A stretch of 64,000 nt of DNA from RGZA01 sp964568585. Its GTDB lineage: Bacteria > Pseudomonadota > Alphaproteobacteria > UBA9219 > RGZA01. The notes beneath the pieces are model-generated. The model saw only the letters and a list, made by a program, of their open reading frames with translations. It did not search any database and had not been told where the DNA came from. Each line of letters starts with the position of its first letter. Within the stretch, counting starts at the first letter, position 1. Location: positions 86,032-150,031 of the forward strand of contig CAZMQI010000002.1 in the NCBI GenBank assembly GCA_964568585.1, read 5' to 3'. Made by a program: the position numbers and the translations under genes. Shown piece by piece: positions 26,344 to 35,058 of this stretch.

Positions 26344-29300
26344 TTATTCCTTACCGATTAATGCGATTGGCTTACCTGCTGCATCGTCATTGGCGGCGGC
26401 GGCATTCGCTTCATCAAGTGCGAGGCCTTCGGCAACCAAATCTTTGCGGGTGAGCTCAACGTTGAGACCAAGTGAACGCATTTCCTTGACCAACACGTTG
26501 AAGGATTCAGGAATACCTGCCTCAAAGTTGTCTTCGCCGCGGATGATGCTTTCGTAAACCTTGGTACGGCCAGAAACGTCATCCGACTTAACGGTGAGGA
26601 TTTCTTGCAAGGTGTAGGCAGCGCCATACGCTTCAAGTGCCCATACTTCCATTTCCCCGAAGCGCTGACCACCAAAGTGCGCTTTACCGCCCAGTGGTTG
26701 CTGCGTAACGAGTGAGTAAGGCCCGATGGAGCGAGCATGGATTTTGTCGTCCACCAAATGGTGAAGCTTGAGGATGTAGATGTAGCCAACCGTAACCTTA
26801 CGATCGAACGGTTCGCCCGTGCGGCCATCGGTCAGCGTGACTTGGCCGGAACTATCAAGGCCAGCTTGCTTCAACATACCCACGATATCGTCTTCGCGTG
26901 CGCCATCGAATACAGGAGTTGCGAATGGAACGCCGCGACGCAGATTGTTGGCCAATGCCATCAATTGGTCTTCGTCCATACGCTTGATGTCACGGTTGTA
27001 ATCATCTTCGCCGTACACTTCGCGTAAACGCTCACGTACTGCCTTCAGATCACCGCGCTTATAGTAATACGCATCCAGCATTTCGCCGATTTGCTTACCA
27101 ATACCGGCAGATGCCCAACCCAAATGGGTTTCAAGAATCTGACCCACGTTCATACGTGAAGGAACACCAAGCGGGTTCAATACAACGTCAACGGGGGTAC
27201 CGTCTTCAAGGCATGGCATATCTTCCATCGGATTAATCTTGGAGATAACACCTTTATTTCCGTGGCGACCGGCCATCTTATCGCCGGGTTGAAGCTTACG
27301 CTTCACGGCAATAAACACCTTCACCATCTTCATCACACCGGGTGACAATTCATCACCGCGTTGAAGCTTGGAAACCTTGTCTTCAAAACGCTTCTTCAGC
27401 GCGTCGATGGCAGCATCGAAGCTCTTTGAAACTGCTTCGATTTGTTCCATCACAGCATCGTCCTTAAGCGCGATTTGGCGCCATTGGCCGTGCGTGTAGT
27501 CAGCAAGCAACGCTTCCGTCACTTCCTTACCCGCTGGGAAATTCTTAGGACCCGACACAGCCTTTTGGCCGATCATCAGGTTCTTCAACTGGTCAAAGAA
27601 ACCGCGTTCAAGAATAGCGCGTTCATCATCACGATCTTTTGCAAGACGGGTGATTTCTTCGCGTTCAATCGCAACCGCGCGTTGATCCTTATCAACGCCA
27701 CGGCGGTTAAACACGCGCACTTCAACGATGGTACCTGAAACGCCCGGTGGAACCTTCAAGCTGCTATCGCGAACGTCGGCTGATTTTTCACCGAAAATCG
27801 CGCGGAGCAGTTTTTCTTCAGGGGTCATTGGTGACTCGCCCTTTGGTGTAACCTTACCAACGAGGATATCGCCTGGGTTCACTTCTGCGCCGATGTAAAC
27901 GATACCCGCTTCATCGAGGTTTTTGAGTGCTTCTTCGCCCACGTTTGGAATATCACGGGTGATTTCTTCTTGGCCCAATTTGGTATCACGTGCCATCACT
28001 TCGAATTCTTCGATGTGGATGGAGGTGAACACATCATCGCGCACAATACGTTCGGAGATAAGAATACTATCTTCGAAGTTGTAACCATTCCATGGCATGA
28101 ACGCGACGAGCACGTTACGGCCAAGCGCCAATTCGCCAAGTTCAGTGGATGGACCGTCAGCGATAATATCGCCGGCCTTCACCACATCGCCTACGCGAAC
28201 CAATGGACGCTGCGTGATGCAGGTGTTTTGGTTTGAACGTTGGAATTTGAGCAAGTTGTAAATATCAACGCCAAGCGCGTTGGTGGTTACACCTGTCTTG
28301 GCAGCTTTTTCATCGCTGACGCGGATAACGATACGGGTCGCATCCACTTGGTCGATGATACCAGCGCGTTTTGCAACAACGGTCACGCCGCTATCACGTG
28401 CAACGGTGCCTTCCATACCAGTACCAACGAGCGGAGCATCTGACTGCAACAAAGGTACAGCCTGACGTTGCATGTTGGAGCCCATGAGCGCGCGGTTCGC
28501 GTCATCGTTTTCAAGGAACGGGATAAGCGCAGCAGCAACTGAAACCAGCTGCTTAGGCGATACGTCGATGAATTCGATTTGATCAGGAGGGAGCATCATG
28601 TACTCACCACCCTTACGGCAGGATACAAGTTCGGATGTCAGCTTGCCGGATGAATCCAGCGTCGCGTTGGCTTGCGCCACAACGTGCTGGCCTTCTTCCA
28701 TCGCGCTCATATACACAACTTCATCCATTACCTTGCTCTTTGAAACGCGGCGGTATGGCGTTTCGATGAAGCCGTATGGATTGACTTGGGCATAGGTCGC
28801 AAGGGAGTTGATCAGACCGATATTCGGACCTTCCGGTGTTTCAATCGGGCAGATACGGCCATAATGGGTTGGATGAACGTCGCGTACTTCAAAGCCTGCG
28901 CGTTCACGGGTCAAACCACCAGGTCCCAAAGCTGATAGACGGCGCTTATGGGTAATTTCGGATAATGGATTGGTTTGATCCATAAATTGTGACAACTGCG
29001 ATGAACCAAAGAATTCACGAACCGCAGCTGCTGCTGGTTTTGCGTTCACCAAATCGGAAGGCATCACGGTATCGATTTCCACCGAACCCATGCGTTCCTT
29101 AATGGCGCGTTCCATACGCAGCAAACCAACACGGTATTGGTTTTCCATCAATTCACCAACCGAGCGAACACGGCGGTTTCCAAGATGATCAATATCATCG
29201 ACTTCGCCGCGGCCATCTTTCAGGTCGTGCAAGATTTTGATGATTTGAATAATGTCAGCCTTACGCAATACGCGCACGGTGTCAGCAGCTTGAACGTTCA

Positions 29301-30660
29301 AGCGGCCATTGATTTTCACGCGGCCCACAGGGGACAAGTCATAACGTTCCAAATCAAAGAACAAACCACGGAACAATGCTTCAGCAGATTCCAAGGTTGG
29401 TGGTTCACCTGGGCGCATCACGCGGTAAATGTCGATGAGCGCTTCTTCACGGGTGGAGTTACGGTCAACCATCATAGTGGAGCGCAGGTAAGGGCCCACA
29501 TTCACATGGTCAATCGCCAGAACAGGGATTTCCTTCGTGTTCAATTCGGCAAAGTTTTCCAGCATGTCCTTGGTGATTTCATCACCCGCTTCGTGCAACA
29601 CCAAGCCGGTCTTAAGGTCAATGACGTCTTGCGCCAGATATTGACCCATCAATTGGTCGGCTTGAATAAGGATTTCCTTCAGGCCTTCTTCTTCCAATTG
29701 CTTCGCCTTGCGCGCGGTAATCTTCGCGCCGGCTTCCATTACCACTTCACCGCCCTTAGCGTTGATAAGATCATGGGTGATTTTTACACCGCGCCAGTTT
29801 TCAGCAACGTATTTGGTCTTCCAACCGGTCTTGGTGCGATCGTATGTTTTGGTTTCGTAAATGGAGGAAAGAATTTCTTCCTTCGTCATACCAATCGCTT
29901 CGCCTGGTGCGAGCGGCTTTTCTTGTGCGTCGCGTTTTGCGCGCATCTTTTCGGTCGCTTCATCATCCAACGCGTACATCAAAGTGGTCACAGGAAGTTT
30001 GCGACGACGATCGATACGAACATACAAAATGTCCTTCGCATCGAATTCGAAATCGAGCCATGAACCACGGTAAGGAATGACGCGTGCCGCAAACAAGAAC
30101 TTACCTGATGCGTGGGTCTTGCCATTGTCATGGTCGAAGAACACGCCAGGGCTGCGATGCATCTGCGATACGATAACGCGTTCGGTTCCGTTGATAACAA
30201 AGGTACCGTTATGGGTCATCAATGGCATATCGCCCATATACACATCTTGTTCTTTGATGTCGCGGATGGAGCGAAGGCCAGTGGTTTCATCCACATCGAA
30301 TACGGATAGACGCAAGGTGACGCGCAAGGGTGCCGCAAACGTCATGCCGCGTTGTTGGCATTCTTCAACATCGTATTTTGGTTCTTCAAGTTCGTAGGAT
30401 ACGAAATCAAGAACAGCGCGTTCTGCAAAATCTTTGATCGGGAATACGGATTTGAAAACTTCCTGAAGGCCCGTCACCGTGCGAGCGTTTACTGGTGTCG
30501 CCATCTGCAAGAATGCTTCGTACGATTGGCGTTGCACTTCGATGAGGTTTGGCATCGACACAACTTCTGCAATGCGACCAAAACTTTTGCGGATGCGTTG
30601 GCGTCCGGTGAAGCTATTTGTATCTGGGAGAATTTCTTTTGTTTTTAGAATCGTGGCCAT
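26344..30660 (-). CDS. rpoB: DNA-directed RNA polymerase subunit beta
   Basis: 1438 residues from the ATG at 30660 (MATILKTKEILPDTNSF), with AAGGGA upstream. The frame extends to 30702, but that start has no binding site. The rifampicin-cluster segment is intact (SSQLSQFMDQTNPLSEITHKRRLSALGPGG in pieces around residues 550-580), as are the catalytic-region blocks (GHRGNKGVISK-like GRHGNKGVISK) and the C-terminal clamp. Nothing suggests resistance substitutions to my eye. rpoBC is here a two-gene operon, detached from rplJL. Confidence 0.98.
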   Translation of the reverse strand: MATILKTKEILPDTNSFTGRQRIRKSFGRIAEVVSMPNLIEVQRQSYEAFLQMATPVNARTVTGLQEVFKSVFPIKDFAERAVLDFVSYELEEPKYDVEECQQRGMTFAAPLRVTLRLSVFDVDETTGLRSIRDIKEQDVYMGDMPLMTHNGTFVINGTERVIVSQMHRSPGVFFDHDNGKTHASGKFLFAARVIPYRGSWLDFEFDAKDILYVRIDRRRKLPVTTLMYALDDEATEKMRAKRDAQEKPLAPGEAIGMTKEEILSSIYETKTYDRTKTGWKTKYVAENWRGVKITHDLINAKGGEVVMEAGAKITARKAKQLEEEGLKEILIQADQLMGQYLAQDVIDLKTGLVLHEAGDEITKDMLENFAELNTKEIPVLAIDHVNVGPYLRSTMMVDRNSTREEALIDIYRVMRPGEPPTLESAEALFRGLFFDLERYDLSPVGRVKINGRLNVQAADTVRVLRKADIIQIIKILHDLKDGRGEVDDIDHLGNRRVRSVGELMENQYRVGLLRMERAIKERMGSVEIDTVMPSDLVNAKPAAAAVREFFGSSQLSQFMDQTNPLSEITHKRRLSALGPGGLTRERAGFEVRDVHPTHYGRICPIETPEGPNIGLINSLATYAQVNPYGFIETPYRRVSKSKVMDEVVYMSAMEEGQHVVAQANATLDSSGKLTSELVSCRKGGEYMMLPPDQIEFIDVSPKQLVSVAAALIPFLENDDANRALMGSNMQRQAVPLLQSDAPLVGTGMEGTVARDSGVTVVAKRAGIIDQVDATRIVIRVSDEKAAKTGVTTNALGVDIYNLLKFQRSNQNTCITQRPLVRVGDVVKAGDIIADGPSTELGELALGRNVLVAFMPWNGYNFEDSILISERIVRDDVFTSIHIEEFEVMARDTKLGQEEITRDIPNVGEEALKNLDEAGIVYIGAEVNPGDILVGKVTPKGESPMTPEEKLLRAIFGEKSADVRDSSLKVPPGVSGTIVEVRVFNRRGVDKDQRAVAIEREEITRLAKDRDDERAILERGFFDQLKNLMIGQKAVSGPKNFPAGKEVTEALLADYTHGQWRQIALKDDAVMEQIEAVSKSFDAAIDALKKRFEDKVSKLQRGDELSPGVMKMVKVFIAVKRKLQPGDKMAGRHGNKGVISKINPMEDMPCLEDGTPVDVVLNPLGVPSRMNVGQILETHLGWASAGIGKQIGEMLDAYYYKRGDLKAVRERLREVYGEDDYNRDIKRMDEDQLMALANNLRRGVPFATPVFDGAREDDIVGMLKQAGLDSSGQVTLTDGRTGEPFDRKVTVGYIYILKLHHLVDDKIHARSIGPYSLVTQQPLGGKAHFGGQRFGEMEVWALEAYGAAYTLQEILTVKSDDVSGRTKVYESIIRGEDNFEAGIPESFNVLVKEMRSLGLNVELTRKDLVAEGLALDEANAAAANDDAAGKPIALIGKE

Positions 30661-31178
30661 TATGGTTCCCTTACAAGGATCAAAGTGTTTTGCGCGGCAC
30701 ATTTACAAATAGGACAAAAAGCGAAAACAACCCAAGCACGCGGCCTATCACCTTTGATCAGTGATGCGTGTCATCGGGTATCTTTATTGTCAGCAAGTGT
30801 GCACGAGGCGTGAATCACCATATTTTGATGGGCCTTGCAAGCATAATTTACGCCTCTTTAATATACGTAGCGACGCGAACCTTACGATGCGCCACAACCC
30901 CGTCAAATCAAGGGAAAATCTACGGTTTGGCCATATTATCGGCAACTAACCCAGCAAAACCGTGCGTTTTAGCTATTCAGGGCGTAGTGGTCTTTGTATG
31001 TTGGGGCAGCAAACGCAGGATTTCGCACAATCGCTGTTTTACAACGGTTTACCGTGTTTTTGGTGCGGTCAGGTGCAAGATAGCGGAGAGCACCAATAAA
31101 TGATTATGGGGCAGAAAACCCCTTGCAATGCGTTGTTTGCCTGTCTATAACCGCGCCTTACACTTAAGGAATAAGCTT
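30661..31178. other. Long divergent promoter region of rpoB and rpmE
   Basis: About 520 bases between two divergent genes, long for this compact genome. On the minus strand TTGACG (about 30900) with a TAAGGT-like -10 after 16 nt is a possible rpoB promoter. Several ORFs of 60-111 codons cross it, but they have poor composition and no binding sites. I regard it as promoter plus a long rpoB leader. Confidence 0.4.
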
Positions 31179-31490
31179 ATGAAAGAAAAAATTCACCCCG
31201 AATATCACACCATTAAGGTCATCATGACCGATGGCAGCGAATTTGAAACCCGCACCACATGGGGCAAGGCTGGCGATACCATGCGCCTCGATATCGATCC
31301 AAAGACCCATCCGGCATGGACTGGTGTCTCCAAGCTTATCGGTCGTGGCGGTCAGCTCGACAAGTTCAAGAATCGTTTTGCTGGCATCATCGATGTTAAG
31401 GGCCACAAAGAAGGCGAAGCTATCAAAGGCGGCGTGAACAAGACCGAAAAGAAGGTTGAAAAGCCAGACGCCAAGGCAAAGAAGAAATAA
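31179..31490 (+). CDS. rpmE: 50S ribosomal protein L31
   Basis: 103 residues from the ATG at 31179 (MKEKIHPEYHTIKVIMTDG), with TAAGGAAT upstream. The first ~70 residues are a cysteine-free (C-minus) L31. The last ~32 are a Lys/Glu/Ala-rich extension (KTEKKVEKPDAKAKKK) that usual 70-75 residue L31 proteins lack. C-minus forms do not bind zinc. It sits at the 30S-50S bridge. A strong terminator follows. Confidence 0.95.
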   Translation: MKEKIHPEYHTIKVIMTDGSEFETRTTWGKAGDTMRLDIDPKTHPAWTGVSKLIGRGGQLDKFKNRFAGIIDVKGHKEGEAIKGGVNKTEKKVEKPDAKAKKK

Positions 31491-31568
31491 TCAGCAGGAT
31501 CGGTTGCGCCGAATACTTCTTTGGGCGCAGAGACATCGCAGAGAAATTATTTCTTCCACCAGAATTAA

Positions 31569-31596
31569 AAAGCCGCCTGAGAAGGCGGCTTTTTTT
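31569..31596. terminator. Bidirectional terminator between rpmE and the Cys-motif operon
   Basis: A 9-bp stem AAAGCCGCC / GGCGGCTTT with a 6-nt loop, seven Ts on the plus strand and five on the minus strand. It can end both rpmE and the convergent Cys-motif operon. Confidence 0.9.
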
Positions 31597-31619
31597 ATGT
31601 CTGATAATTGATTATCCGA

Positions 31620-32192
31620 CTACGCTGGTTGCGGCATCGCTTTCATCGCGGTCACGATTCCATACGGGATTTGTTTTCGGTACGCTGCGATTTCAGCCGC
31701 ATCATTCACCACGCGCGGCAATTCCGGCGCGATGGTATCGGCCAGTTTTTTAAATACCATATCGACATCCGCCATCTTGGTGGAGCTGAGCAATGTCTTG
31801 GTCGCAAGAATACCAACCGCTGCGTAAACGGCTTGCCCTTGGCGAATGGCATCAGGGATACCGGCTTTGATTTTTTCGATCTCCACTGGATCGGTTGGCA
31901 TTTCAATACCAAGTACAGGTTTTGCTTTTTGCAAATCATCGGCAATCACCATTTTGACCGCTTCAAATACATAATCGATGTCTTCGGGGTTATGCGGATC
32001 AAGATGTGCATCGCCATTCGCAACGGCTCTACGCGTAATTTCCAACGCAGAAATCACTGCTTGGCCAAGAATGCCCGTAGCACAGGTCGAGAAGTGATCG
32101 ACCGCACAACTGCCGCAGCCTTCTAAATCAAGTTTTGCGCCAGTGCTGCTTGGTGGTTTGCCACTGCCACCGGGGAAAGAAAGGGTAACCAT
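31620..32192 (-). CDS. Hypothetical protein with N-terminal CxxC...C motif, 190 aa
   Basis: The second in-frame ATG (32192) is chosen because GAAGGAG lies 7 nt before it; the first ATG would leave a one-base spacing. A Gly/Pro-rich start leads to CGSCAVDHFSTC (Cys at about residues 26, 29, 37), a likely metal or disulfide site. The remainder (40-190) is helical and soluble. No signal peptide and no known family. It is last of three same-strand genes (821, 50 and 190 codons) that all carry clustered Cys. Placement behind the Fur/Irr-like operators suggests metal handling (inference). Confidence 0.7.
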   Translation of the reverse strand: MVTLSFPGGSGKPPSSTGAKLDLEGCGSCAVDHFSTCATGILGQAVISALEITRRAVANGDAHLDPHNPEDIDYVFEAVKMVIADDLQKAKPVLGIEMPTDPVEIEKIKAGIPDAIRQGQAVYAAVGILATKTLLSSTKMADVDMVFKKLADTIAPELPRVVNDAAEIAAYRKQIPYGIVTAMKAMPQPA

Positions 32193-32247
32193 ATTCATGC
32201 TCCTTCAAAAAAATTAAAAAATATCGCGCCGTATATTTTGCTGTCTG

Positions 32248-32400
32248 CTATTTTCCGGTTTGATTTAGTTGCTGCAAAATCAGGGCAACCTGTTCTTGCA
32301 TGCCAGATAATTGTCCCTGCCGACCTTCGCAGGCATCACAATCACCCGAACATTCTTTGCTTTTTTCTTGCACCTTGGTTTTGGGATTTGTTTCACACAT
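32248..32400 (-). CDS. Small Cys-motif protein, 50 aa
   Basis: A 50-codon ORF with an excellent binding site (AAAGGAG, 8 nt before ATG). The N-terminal half is charged and contains CSGDCDAC (Cys at residues 17, 21 and 24, plus Cys2). The C-terminal half is a Gln/Leu amphipathic helix (MQEQVALILQQLNQ). It lies 17 nt after the 821-aa gene and 55 nt before the 190-aa gene, fitting one operon. The Cys spacing suggests metal binding or redox exchange. No family is recognised. Confidence 0.72.
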   Translation of the reverse strand: MCETNPKTKVQEKSKECSGDCDACEGRQGQLSGMQEQVALILQQLNQTGK

Positions 32401-32417
32401 ATCTCTTGCTCCTTTAA

Positions 32418-34883
32418 TTATGCCGCTGCGGCGGGTGTAAGTGCTGGTGCTACACGGCGTCGTGTTCCCAATTTATCGAGTGCGGCGCTCGTTGCTGCAG
32501 CAACAACATTCGGGTCGGCTGCAACACGGCTGCAGCCACCGGGGCCACACCCACCGCAACCAGCACATTTTGCAGCATTTTCGGTGATTTTGGTCTTTGC
32601 TTCTTTTTCGCCCTGCGCGTTGGTACTTCCGTATTGCACTGTCGCGGAACCATTGCCTTGTAACGATGACACGCGGCAAGCACCGCAATTCTTGGTCGTG
32701 CATGTGTTACAGCCGCTATCAGCGACTACATCTTTTTTCTTATCGGTTTCTTTTTCGCTTTTTGCTTCTTGTCCGCGCTCGCCAGCGTTGGGACGCTCGG
32801 GATTTTTTTCTACAACTGCATCGGATTTTTTTGCATCGGCTGGCGTTGTTTTGTTAACTGCTTCGCCTGTTGCCACCCCTTTATTATCTGTACCGTCTGC
32901 TGTTCCGCGTGGCTGTTGAGCCGTTCCGTTTGCATTTGCATTGGTGCTTCCATTTCTAGACGTCGCCGTTGTATCTACGGTCGCTTGGGCAGGTTGAGTT
33001 GGTGCCACCGATTGCGGGGTAACAGCACCCGTATTCGTCGTCGTATTATTTTGTGCGGTTGTCGTTACTGCTACGGGGGCAACTGCTGCCTGCTGGCCAA
33101 CGCCCGCAGGTTGAATGTTTGTTGGTTGGGCTGCTGTGTGAGTTACCGTTGAAACGCCTTTCGTTTGAACGCCCGTTACTGGCACGGTTTGCTGAACACT
33201 GCTTATGGGCTGCGCCGTAGCAATCTGTACCGGTTGTGCAGGTTGCGCGACTGGCTGTGCGACTGGTTGCGTGGTGACGATAGGTTGTTGCGGCTGATTG
33301 ATCGGCTGCACAATTGCGGTTTGTTGTTTAGGTGCTTCTTGCTGCTGCTGTTGCACGACTGGTGCTTGCGCGTGTTGAGCGGGTTGTCCAACTGTTTGTT
33401 GCACGGCTTGACCCTGAATAGGCTGCGCTTGAACTTGTTGCGCTTGAACTTGTTGTACTGGCACTTGAGCAGCGACACTTTGAACGGGCGCAGTTTGAAC
33501 TGCTATGGTTTGCGCCGATTGTGTTACTGAAACAGGCGCAACATTGCTGATAGTTGAAATGGGCGTTGATACGATTGGTGCGGATAAAGTCGTGCTACGC
33601 GCTACTTGTAGTGACGTTGCACTTGCTGGCGTTACGCTCGCAAGTGGCGCTGCGGTTATCGTAGCATGCACTGGCGTGATACCCAAAGCTTTGGCCAATG
33701 TGTGTTGTAATACGATGGCGGGAGATGTGTTACCGACATGTGCAGCGGTTTGCTGCGCGGAAACATTGGGGGCAATGGACGTAACCGTTGCGCTCATTTG
33801 ACGCATGGTTTCGGATGGTGCTGTTGGTACCGTTTTAATCTCTACTTTTGCTTGCACAGCCATCGGCGCTGCCTTCACCTCAACCTTTGCAACTATATCT
33901 GCTTTCGCAACTGGTGGAATAGGTCTGGCGTCTGCTTTTGCAGCTACGGTTACTTTTGCTTCCGTTTTTGTTTGTGCCTGTACAACTGGTTTTGCATCTA
34001 CTTTGGCTACTGGCGCAGCAGGCTGACCCTTTGCAACGGGCGCTGCTTTCGCGTCTGCAGTTGCTTTCACAACGGGCTGGGTTTTAACATCAACCGCCGC
34101 ATTCGTTTGCGGGGCTTTCATTTGCAAAACGGTCGCAGATTGGCGCGGCGCGGCTGTCGTCACATTGAATTTCACTTGCAGGCGCTCAACCTGCTGCATC
34201 ACCATATTTTTTACGGCGATATGACGTGGATCAATGGCTGGCAATGCGCGCAATGCCTGCGTAATTGCCGCAATCGCCACTGTTTTTTGTTCCGCTGTTG
34301 GCATGTCGGCCTTGTTGTGCAGGCCTTTTTCAATTTGTTTGGATAAGGCTTCAACCTGTTTGAATACCGCGGTTAAGCCAGCTACAAATTTCTGACCGGA
34401 TGCAATCATGCCCTGCACCACTTGCGTTGAACCGCTGCGGTCGGTCATTTCCAATTGCTTCATCACAACGTTTTGCAGATATTGAATGCGCTTCAATTCC
34501 TGTAATAACCGCGCATCTTCTTTTTGTTCTTCGCTATAATAAATATATTGTGCGGTTACATTGTTTTCAGGAAATGCCAATTGTGCATCGGGGCGTTCAT
34601 CTTTGCCTTGTACCACTTCCAGTAATACGCGCTGATCCTTTTTGCCGAATTTTTCTGCGCCATCGGCAATCTTGCTGATTTGTACTTCCGTCAGTTCTTT
34701 GATCGTTTCGCCTAACCGCGCTCTGGTTTCTGCGGCAACGGTTGAAGGACGACCATCCACCGTGAAACGACTGCTGCCCATCGCTTCAATGGCATCTTCG
34801 AGTTCTTGAAGGAATTCCAACTCGGCGCCTGCATTCAAATCTGCCTCGGCCGTTGATAACACTGAGTAATTACGCGGTCTCAC
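32418..34883 (-). CDS. Large low-complexity protein with Cys-rich C-terminus, 821 aa
   Basis: GTG start at 34883 with TAGGAT upstream. Residues 1-260 are helical and charged. Residues ~270-700 are extreme low complexity: Val/Ala/Lys repeats (KVEVKAAPMAVQAKVEIK style) passing into Gln/Pro/Val repeats (QPVAQPVAQPAQPVQ). Residues ~735-800 hold two Cys clusters, CNTCTTKNCGAC (CxxCx4CxxC) and CAGCGGCGPGGC (CxxCxxCx4C), near the end. No signal peptide is visible, and no Cys occurs before the tail. I cannot assign a family. A long flexible spacer carrying a metal- or cluster-binding tail is what the sequence shows. It is first in the Cys-motif operon, divergent from the binding-protein gene. Confidence 0.75.
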   Translation of the reverse strand: MRPRNYSVLSTAEADLNAGAELEFLQELEDAIEAMGSSRFTVDGRPSTVAAETRARLGETIKELTEVQISKIADGAEKFGKKDQRVLLEVVQGKDERPDAQLAFPENNVTAQYIYYSEEQKEDARLLQELKRIQYLQNVVMKQLEMTDRSGSTQVVQGMIASGQKFVAGLTAVFKQVEALSKQIEKGLHNKADMPTAEQKTVAIAAITQALRALPAIDPRHIAVKNMVMQQVERLQVKFNVTTAAPRQSATVLQMKAPQTNAAVDVKTQPVVKATADAKAAPVAKGQPAAPVAKVDAKPVVQAQTKTEAKVTVAAKADARPIPPVAKADIVAKVEVKAAPMAVQAKVEIKTVPTAPSETMRQMSATVTSIAPNVSAQQTAAHVGNTSPAIVLQHTLAKALGITPVHATITAAPLASVTPASATSLQVARSTTLSAPIVSTPISTISNVAPVSVTQSAQTIAVQTAPVQSVAAQVPVQQVQAQQVQAQPIQGQAVQQTVGQPAQHAQAPVVQQQQQEAPKQQTAIVQPINQPQQPIVTTQPVAQPVAQPAQPVQIATAQPISSVQQTVPVTGVQTKGVSTVTHTAAQPTNIQPAGVGQQAAVAPVAVTTTAQNNTTTNTGAVTPQSVAPTQPAQATVDTTATSRNGSTNANANGTAQQPRGTADGTDNKGVATGEAVNKTTPADAKKSDAVVEKNPERPNAGERGQEAKSEKETDKKKDVVADSGCNTCTTKNCGACRVSSLQGNGSATVQYGSTNAQGEKEAKTKITENAAKCAGCGGCGPGGCSRVAADPNVVAAATSAALDKLGTRRRVAPALTPAAAA

Positions 34884-34919
34884 AACAAATCCTATCTAAT
34901 CAGTATCTACACTTGCGAT

Positions 34920-34966
34920 TAAGAATCATTCTTATATACACGTTTTAATAAGAATGATTCTTATTA
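34920..34966. promoter_or_regulatory. Twin Fur/Irr-like palindromic operators in a divergent promoter
   Basis: Palindrome 1 (34920-34934, 15 bp) is TAAGAATCATTCTTA. Palindrome 2 (34946-34966) is a perfect 21-bp inverted repeat whose core is AATAAGAATGATTCTTATT. The centres are 29 bp apart, close to three turns. The core of palindrome 2 agrees with the E. coli Fur box at 12 of 19 positions, and its GAA-N3-TTC centre with the rhizobial Irr (ICE) motif. A TATATA element lies between the two. This predicts joint control of the Cys-motif operon and the binding-protein gene by a Fur-superfamily repressor. Confidence 0.7.
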
Positions 34967-35058
34967 TCAACAACAATCAGCATCATAATTATAATTTTGC
35001 TAAGTTGTTGTTTCTATGTATTATTTTTGTTATCACCCCACTTCAGACGGGTCTTTCG

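Noticed and set aside
29137..30063. 308-codon plus-strand ORF opposite rpoB
   Set aside because: Fully antisense to rpoB, which is certain; composition follows the complement of rpoB codons. No ribosome site or family.
30768..31103. 111-codon plus-strand ORF in the rpoB-rpmE gap
   Set aside because: No Shine-Dalgarno, unusual Cys/Val-rich composition, overlaps the rpoB leader. Considered noncoding.
33200..33480. CRISPR-like or tandem DNA repeats in the Gln/Pro/Val-rich gene
   Set aside because: The repeats are in-frame low-complexity codons of the 821-aa protein, without regular spacers.
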